NCBI GenBank assembly: GCA_973895155.1
Contig: OZ316893.1
Coordinates: 18,786,001 to 18,850,000 of the forward strand
Length of the DNA: 64,000 bases
Source: Marsupella aquatica
Lineage: Eukaryota > Marchantiophyta
Direction of reading: 5' to 3'
Shown in pieces: positions 55,267-64,000 of this stretch. The position numbers were made by a program, and so were the translations under genes. The notes under the pieces are model-generated. The model did no database searches. It saw only the letters and a program-made list of their open reading frames with translations, and was not told where the DNA came from. Within the stretch, counting starts at the first letter, position 1. Each line of letters opens with the position of its first letter.

Positions 55267-58200
55267 GCTGTTGAAGTCTGTTGAATTTGCTTCCGATCTG
55301 TTGAATCATTCCTTCAAATGCATCGACCTCATCACCTGTTCACTCGACAATCTATGGTGTTTCGTTTGAATTGCATTGCTTTCAAATGCTCCTGGACACC
55401 TTCGTGCATTCGACGAGACTATAGCCAACAGATGTTGACTGTAGTTGTCTCGAAGTGACCATAGTCGCTCTGTTTGCCGTGGTAGAAATAGCGAGGCCGG
55501 TGGGGTACCTTATTGGCAGGTACACACCAATCGGGCCCTGCACACCACTAAACTCGTCAAAAACCCTTTATACCGTGTCCAGGAGACCGAGTCCGGTGGG
55601 GATGCTCTAAGTGTGAGAAGAGAGGCACTGAGTATGGGAAGGGAGGTAGTGACTTGCAGCTAAGGCAAAGGCCATGGGCCTAGCAAGGCCTCGGGCATCC
55701 CGTGCAAACCACGGACTACCAGGGAACATCGGTGTGGCGTACGCAGGGTGATTATGGCTTGGGCAGGGTTGGTGGTCATTTTATACCTTTTGAGTTGTGG
55801 TTTAACACACTTAGTAGATGTATAATCGTTCAACCTTCGAGGGGTCGGTCACGGGCCTGGTATCGATTACTCCGTAAATTCTATTTCTTTCGGCAGAGGA
55901 TGATAGTTCCTTGGCGTAGGCGATCGCATTCTACAAGCAGCGATTGAGTCTCTGGGCGGCCGTTCACCTTGGTTCGCACCTCCACTCTTGGCTGGCTCAA
56001 TTGCGTGCAGTCTTTTCTCTTTGTGGTCTGCGTGCGAGTGGCTGTTCGATTGAACTACGTTTCGTGAGTGACTAGCTAGAGGTGGAGGACGAGACTGGGA
56101 GCAGCTCCATCTACTTGACTAGGTGGAGTTGGAGACGAACAGGAGAGCTAGGAATGCGTGGAAGAGAAGACGAGGAGCAGGAGATGAGCGGCGAACCGGC
56201 GGTGGAGGAGACGAGTAGCGTTGGTGGTGGAGCAGGAGAGGAGTAATGCACGGGTAGCGCTGCACATCCGATGAAGGATGTACAAATGACGATCCCTTTC
56301 CCCTCTTTTCCTCCCCTTGGGTTGTTTTGCCTTTGGGATCATGTCTCCCGTTCGGCGTTTTCTGCCTTTGTGCAGTGTGATATATAATGACGAGGTAAAT
56401 AACGACTCTTGAGGTGGGTTGTCAATATTTTTGCCGTTGCTCATTTTGTGGCGGTGTCGTTGCCGTGGAGAGAATCGCTTTGGCGACCTGAAGGAAGGGT
56501 TGTCGTCAGCATCGACTGCATTGCGGACCGATTTCAATGCTTCGGATATTAGTGTTTGATCACTCGCGTCTATGGACAACAGTGAGGGACCACCCTGGGC
56601 CACGAAGGCGGGTATGAAAGGGAGCGGGCTGGATACAAGGTGTTGGTATTGACGAGAGTGACTTTTTGAAGAATAGAGGAAAAGAATATTTGAGGATATG
56701 GAGGAGGAGAAATCAGATGAGATAGGCCGTTGACGTTGGGACGGATGAGCGGCGGAAGTGATGGAAGTCGAAATGGTTGAGTTGCTAGGTGCGAGATCAA
56801 ATATGTTGTCAGAGCTGGGTTTCAATCGCCGTGGAAGATTTTAACGTTACGTCTGTCCAGTAAGGTTATGTTTTTACTACCTGAGGATGGAGCTTTGATG
56901 AGCAAAGGCCAATTCTCAGGCGCCCTGATATTGCATCGCACCACAGCCCCTCAGGTCAGACTTTACATAACGAAAGCACGAGTGGAATTAGGATATTCGA
57001 ACTGGTAAGAAAGAAGGGTTTTAGTCGGGGTTTATGATTATCGCATTTGGGAAGCTGTGGCCTGAGCTGATTTTGAAGGATCGATAGGTGAGTAGTTTGC
57101 CTCGAGGCGGGAATAGAGTTACTCCCGAGTAGAATCGTAGGCTTAATTCCTGGCAGTCTGCAGGCTGTCAAATAGGCTTCACACGGTGCCTACTCATATC
57201 AAGGATTGGAACAGGGCAATATGTTGGTTGCGCAATCCCATCTAGACTGCTACAGTGAAGAGGATCATGGCAGAGAGCTTGCTAGGTTACGCTTGGACCT
57301 AGACTCACGGTGAGACGTTCCCAAGCTTGAATCAGTGATGGAGTGAAGATGGAGCATGGACATCTAGACGTAAGAATGTGCACAAGATTGAATCGGGCTC
57401 CGTGGACAGGTAAATGCGGTCTATGGCTTGGTCAAAACGAGCAAACCCCCAGACATTTGTTTGGGAGCCCTAGTCCGCAGCATCATCTCCAGTGTTTCAT
57501 AAGCACTCACTCACCAATTGGGCAAATGTTTTTTACAGAGAAGAGGAATTTTAGTGCTGGAGTCTGAAACCTGATCCTATCCCAGTTTGATTCCCATCCA
57601 TGCAGATTTGGGATCGGTGAGCAGAAAGTTAAAACAATGGTTGTGGAAACAATAGACTCTCCTTAACTCTGTAGAAGAAGTGAAGCATCTGCAAACGAAT
57701 AATTGTTTAGCTTTTTCCTGTGTTATGAATCACTGACGAAAGATCTCCCATTTGATGGGCAGATAAGATATTGAAGGACGAAGAGCAAACGATGAAAACA
57801 TTCCTTTTAAAACTCTGATCGCTTCGGCATTAGAACGATATCTTGTTATCCTGTTTGCAAATTTGCTAGTGACTATTGACGGTTCATTAGGAGAAAACAA
57901 GTTGTCTCTTTGCAAAGAGTCTTTCATTTAATATACATCATATTTTGTTCCGTTTTTCTTTCTTCCGATGAAAAAATGTACACATGCCTTACCGTCCTTC
58001 GACTTGGATCCATCCCAGTTGAATAGGCCTGAAGTCGACGAGACTCGTTCAATCCGGGAACGAAAACGAATCTTCGATTTCGAGAGGGATGATCAACGCC
58101 ACAAACATCAAGCAAAACTTTAAAACGCGTACAGTGTTTAAAACCTTCGCACCTCTACCGCAGTGGTTAAAGATTCCTTTACGGTCCCTCCGTTGTTCAG

Positions 58201-59500
58201 TGGAAGAGACTCGGGGACAGTTATGCAAACTGTCTTCTGTCAGCCCTTTCCACCATCGCTCAATTTCCGACCCTGTGCGTACGATCAGGAACACGATCAA
58301 TGATCATGATGGAATGGACAGAATGTGTGTTTGTCGAAAGCCAATTTGTACCCTAGGTCGAACCTTCTTGGCAAGTTTACGAGTTTCACAGGACATTGGC
58401 CCCTTTGGAAACTATTTACAATTATGGAATTGATGCCGTGTTATGAAAATCTGCATTGACTTCTGTGTTGTGTGACAGACGAGCACTAGGCTGCGATTCA
58501 TTACAGTAAACTCGTAAACTCTGCAAAGTATTCGTGTACTCTAGTTGATCAGGAGAATGCATAAAGTGTTGAAAGTAAGGATCGGAAATAGCTTCATGCC
58601 GTAGCCAGATTGCTTGCAGTGATTGTTCTTGTGGAAGCTGACGAAAGCTAGTTTTTGTCGACAGGATAATACCCAACAAAGACGTATGGCCAGCTAAAAG
58701 CTTATCAGTTGGCATGATTATCCCCAGTGGACCTACCTTTGGTGAGCATTAAAGAGATTTCCAGCGCTCAATACGTGCAGGAAGCGTTCAGTTCTTTGAA
58801 CTCCTTGAACTTAAGTAGCCTAAGCTGCTAGATGGGTTAACGATTCTCGACATAGATTATATCTCAACCCGGCGTGAGACTTGATATAGCGACACAAGGG
58901 ATTCTCTCCTGAATATTGGTACTAAATTTCAATTTAAATCAATTAATCTTTCATAAGAATGATCAAACCAGATGATATTTACGACATCGCCATCAAGAAA
59001 GCCATCTACGAGTACCATAGCTTCTATATGGACATGCCTAGACATGTCATTTAAACGATTACTAAGAAAACTCAAAGACGAATCCGTAGAGTCCGAAATT
59101 CGGTCAGCTAATGTGAACGCGAGCTGGGTCTCCACCTAGCGCACTATCTATCTGCAGCTAACCTTACTTGCACGTTTACAGGTCTTTAAACGGAAAGCAG
59201 AGAAGTACTTGCCAGAATCTGGAGTCTCCTACACCATCATAAGGTAGGGAATATTTTTTCACCTCCTGGCATGCTTACTTCCTTGAGTTTGTAGCAGGCT
59301 TCCTGCTGCAACAGCACCAGCCTTCTATCAAGACATGTGTCAGGAGCTGTGACAATGCGCACATGGTCATCAGGAGATCAATTTTTAAGTCTTAGGATGG
59401 GTAGTTGATGACCCATGCGTCGTCTTCTCTGATGGTTTTCTACTGTTGTGAGCTTAATTTTATTTACTTTTTTCAGGAAGTATTTTCAGCCGGGGGTTTC
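55267..59500. other. No confident gene; possible host intergenic sequence
   Basis: The transition from transposon to ordinary sequence lies here. Open frames exist (minus 56,825-56,148, 225 residues, Ser/Arg-rich; plus 58,089-58,433) but have no motif I recognise and no splice context. I do not call them genes. A purine-rich tract (56,085-56,250) drives the long minus frame. Confidence 0.4.
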
Positions 59501-61027
<1,527 letters not shown>

Positions 61028-63708
61028 TGTCGGGTTCTTCGCCTGAACTTACATCAATTAAGGGAGAACTTACCCCCACTCCTGGTTCTCCCGTTGCCCC
61101 GGCTTCCGCGACCCTTCCAAGTATGCCGGCAAGTGAAGGACAGAAAGGGGAAGGATGGCCTTATGCACCTCAGGAATGGCCAGAACCTGATGACAAATGG
61201 ATTTGGAGAGTAGGCAAAAGAGTGCATCTGAATGGGTATTTTAGAGATAGGCATCTGAGCTTGCCAAAACGCTTTACGTAAAGGAAGAAAGCCCGATGAA
61301 TTTTCCAGCAAAAATTCCATTGTGGAGTACTTGAAGGAGAACTTTCCTGACTTGGCTGTAGAGAATTTCTTCAAGTCATTTCAGTGGAGAATACCCAATT
61401 TCACTTATTGGAACTTCTTTTCTACTTAGTTCTGGCCTCAGTTTTGCACTCTACTAAACCCATGTCACGGGGGTGGCATGATATGTCAACAGCAATTGTA
61501 ACACGTTTTGTTGTGTATCGTCTGATTGAAGCATTGAAGTTCAATACTGTCAAGCGCCCCAGGACAGCAGAGGACAACATAGATGCTCCTAATTCACCTA
61601 AACGGCCAAAGAAGCAGTGCGAAGCAGGAAATGCGAAGTGTGGGCTGGAAACAGGAAGGAGCATACTTCTGGGAGATCTTGAGTGTTTGGCTTGTGATGT
61701 CTGCTGCTCAGAACCCGGGTTTTGTCGGGAGTGCAAGTGTATCCTTTGCTGCAAGACAATCAGTCCAGAGGGTGGAGACAATAACTTTGTTAGATGCCTC
61801 TGCAAACCTTCAGGAGAAGGCATGTGTGGGCATGCTGCACATTTGGAGTGCGCTTTGCATTCAAAAATGGCTGGAGTAGTGAAAAATAGAGGTCTTGATA
61901 TGGAGTATTTATGTCGCCGCTGTGACAGCAGAACAGACTTAAGAGAGCTTGTTACACTTCTGATTGAAGCAGTAGATTATACTGCTGTGAGGACATACGC
62001 CGAAACGAGCCTGGAACTGGCTCTAGAGATAATGAAGGGTACCAAGCGTGGCGGAAGTGGAGCAAGGGTTCTCGAGTACTTAGTTCAAACAGCTCTTAGA
62101 AAAGTACATCTCTTGAACTCTGTTGGTGGAGTATCTGCAATTATTGTCTGCTTTGTGGGCAGGCTGGGTATGATGTGATTATTTGGATTACGGGGTTCAG
62201 AAAACAGGTACGGTAATCTCTATTCTAACCTGAGATGGGTGTTTTAGGTTCAAACTGGAGCCGATATCAAGGAAGTCTTTAAGGAGCTGAAGCATCAAGG
62301 TGCATCTGCTGAAGCTGGTAAAGATCCATTTCGATTGAAGTTTTCTGATGTTAACTCAGGAATTGATATGAAATCTAGCAAGCGGAATAGATAATCACGT
62401 GCCTTTGGTTGCGTTACCAGAGTACACGTGCGCTTATGCCTAGTCCTGGCGTGCCCCAGTTATGTACTTAAGAGACGTTCTCGCCTAGAGAGCAGCCTGA
62501 GGAAGATTACTGAGTTTTTATCGTGCCTGTGTTCTGCAGCCAGACAATGGAACGTGGGTCACGGTTGTATTTTATTGGAGGATGCTTCCCAGCAGCCAGA
62601 GGCTAGCTTAGATCAGTGGCTTCCATCCTCAAGCTCACCTTCCTCGCATCGCTCCCCAGGCACTCCCTCTAGTCTTACCTCTCCTGGCCTGAGAACTAAC
62701 CCTTCGGTTACTAGTGGCCACCTAAGCGGCCCTCAATCTGTTGATGGCTCACTTCGGAAGCAAAGTGCTGCTGAATGTCAAACATCTCATGAAGGCTTTT
62801 CTAATTCCAAATATAAGAACTCTCATCTTGGGCACAAGCCCCTTATAAAAGCAACCGGACAACCTAGAGGAGGTCGTCGAATCCGTGCAGTTACATCCAA
62901 TGACAATCACATCGGCCTTGAAACTATTTGTGATTCCTTGACCGGGACGCGGGGGAATCATGCTGCAGCGCCTGGCTCGTTTGATGGGAATTCAGTCTTG
63001 CGTACCAACCAAAACTCAAATTTTGGGTCAAAAACTCTGATGGACCAGAGAAATCCTTCCTCGGAGGCAAGTAAACTTACGGAAGTCATTGTCGTTCCTG
63101 AGATTTGCAAATCGTGTGGAGCGGTTAGGCATAGCACTGGTAATGGCGTATTAATCTCTTCAAGTGCAAACATTTCAAAGACTGACGATGGAGGAGAGAA
63201 CATAGGTTTGACTTGTCCCTTGACACCTGGGGATGAGGAACCAGGTGGCTTTGATTGTCAAAAACAAGTCCCAGAAAGTGATACAGGGGTTGGTGGGAGG
63301 GATCTCCCGCGCTGTGCAGATTCAGCCAACGGTTCTATACAGAGTGCAACAAGCGCTTCACTACAGCTACTTGACTCACAATGTGAACAGGACATGCAAG
63401 CTGCACTCCAGAAATTAAGACGGACCCAGGAAGCAGAATTTGAACGCGCTAAAGCATGTCTGACTGCGAAAAAAGAATCCATCATGAGAAAGTATGAGTT
63501 GTTTGAGACCACCAGCGGGGAATTTTCTGAACAACCTGTTTTGTTATCGTTAGATGCATATGATGAATTCTTATTGAGAAATGGTACTCAATTTGGAGGG
63601 GCAATAGAGGAGCGTGATAATTTCGAGATAATGCTGAAAATTGGTGACGGCTTTGGTAGTGTCTCAAAGGACACGCTGACGAAGTTCTATCAATGGCCTG
63701 AGAAATGA
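61028..63708 (+). CDS. Oberon-type PHD-finger protein (plant PHD_Oberon family), frame interrupted near 61,270
   Basis: The exon after 61,027 encodes GWPYAPQEWPEPDDKWIWRV and GYFRDRHLSLPKRF. The homologous continuation RKGRKPDEFSSKNSIVEYLK is in another frame, so an extra base, an assembly error or decay lies near 61,270. The PHD part (61,690-61,920) reads CDVCCSEPGFCRECKCILCC, CGHAAHLECALHSKMAG and GLDMEYLCRRCDSRTDL. A short intron (62,104-62,162) fits after RTALRK-like coding. The last long frame (62,428-63,708) is Ser-rich and ends in a coiled coil with ALQKLRRTQEAEFERAKACL. PHD_Oberon proteins act in nuclear chromatin regulation in plants; this subgroup is mostly uncharacterised (from memory). 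It is the only host-like gene in the window. Confidence 0.7.
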
Positions 63709-64000
63709 TCTATGAGAAATGATCTATCGGGTCTACTGTTGCTCCAGGCCTCTGAAGAGGACTTTTATTGGATACGACAAGTACCAATACATTTGGGGTT
63801 CCCTGTGTGCAGACTTAGTTTGTATTGGATTGGGTGATCATGGCGAGGACAATTCAGTGAACGATTTGGCCTTCCCAGGTCCTTGCGTTAGCTTGACGAC
63901 TTAGGGAAATGATGCAGCACCCTTGCTGGAACTCTCGTTGCTGGAACCTTTCCGATGCCGTGTGAAATTATGTGCTGTGAATTTCCATAGCCGTGAATTG
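63709..64000. other. 3' flank of the Oberon-type gene
   Basis: Probably 3' untranslated sequence. A 15-bp direct repeat, AATGATCTATGAGAAATGATCTAT region, begins at 63,704 around the stop codon. No further gene seen. Confidence 0.4.

Noticed and set aside
56148-56825. 225-residue minus-strand frame near the right side
   Set aside because: Ser/Arg-rich with no domain, no splice context and a purine-rich source; could not be supported as a gene.

Overview
The window looks like an accessory, transposon-dense part of a land-plant (streptophyte) nuclear genome. The evidence is spliced genes with GT..AG introns, a CACTA element with a TNP2-type transposase, Ty1/copia and chromodomain Ty3/gypsy elements, a plant-type LINE with a zf-RVT domain, a PIF/Harbinger transposase, and at the right edge a plant-specific Oberon-type PHD-finger gene. 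I cannot name the species; nothing in the sequence fixes moss, lycophyte, fern or seed plant.

About 55 kb is one nested stack that can be read from terminal sequences. (1) A chromodomain gypsy element (pol resumes at 50,494) is interrupted by (2) copy 2 of an unfamiliar large element, called 'element T' here (34,712-50,493). Copy 2 is itself interrupted by (3) copy 1 of element T, whose right end is at 34,711 and whose left end lies outside the window. Copy 1 is split by (4) a 25.8-kb CACTA element (2,452-28,252, target duplication TTT). The CACTA carries (5) a 4.0-kb TG..CA unit with target duplication AGCAT (12,391-16,388) and an intact-looking copia element with identical LTRs and target duplication ATATG (16,563-22,435). 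Copy 2 of element T also holds a decayed copia (37,641-44,254), a 5'-truncated LINE (46,497-47,374) and a 50-bp LINE tail (48,059-48,108).

Element T is the most novel object. Both copies have the same layout: a plus-strand RNase-H-like transposase gene (DFAENY, SDGCAAQFK and SGHGKG..DGLGG motifs), then an irregular AATAC-core array, then minus-strand genes: an RPA-like OB-fold/zinc-ribbon protein, a 21-bp palindromic array (AATACC-nnnn-GGTATT), and a three-exon gene joining a conserved N-terminal domain, coiled coil, RING-like finger and basic tail. The shared right end also carries GGTATT/AGTACTA motifs, which suggests a protein-binding role for the motif.

The CACTA element encodes, all on the minus strand, a TNP2 transposase (transposase-associated domain, Transposase_21, DUF4218/DUF4216), a multi-exon TNPA-like/Transposase_24 protein, and apparent cargo: an F-box protein, a tandem-BRCT protein and PHD-finger-like fragments. 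Most of these older reading frames carry a few in-frame stops, many explicable as C-to-T changes, while the inner copia is open over 1,537 codons.

The last 8.5 kb (55.5-64 kb) is the only part that looks like ordinary host sequence. It holds a PHD_Oberon-family gene whose reading frame appears interrupted near 61.27 kb.
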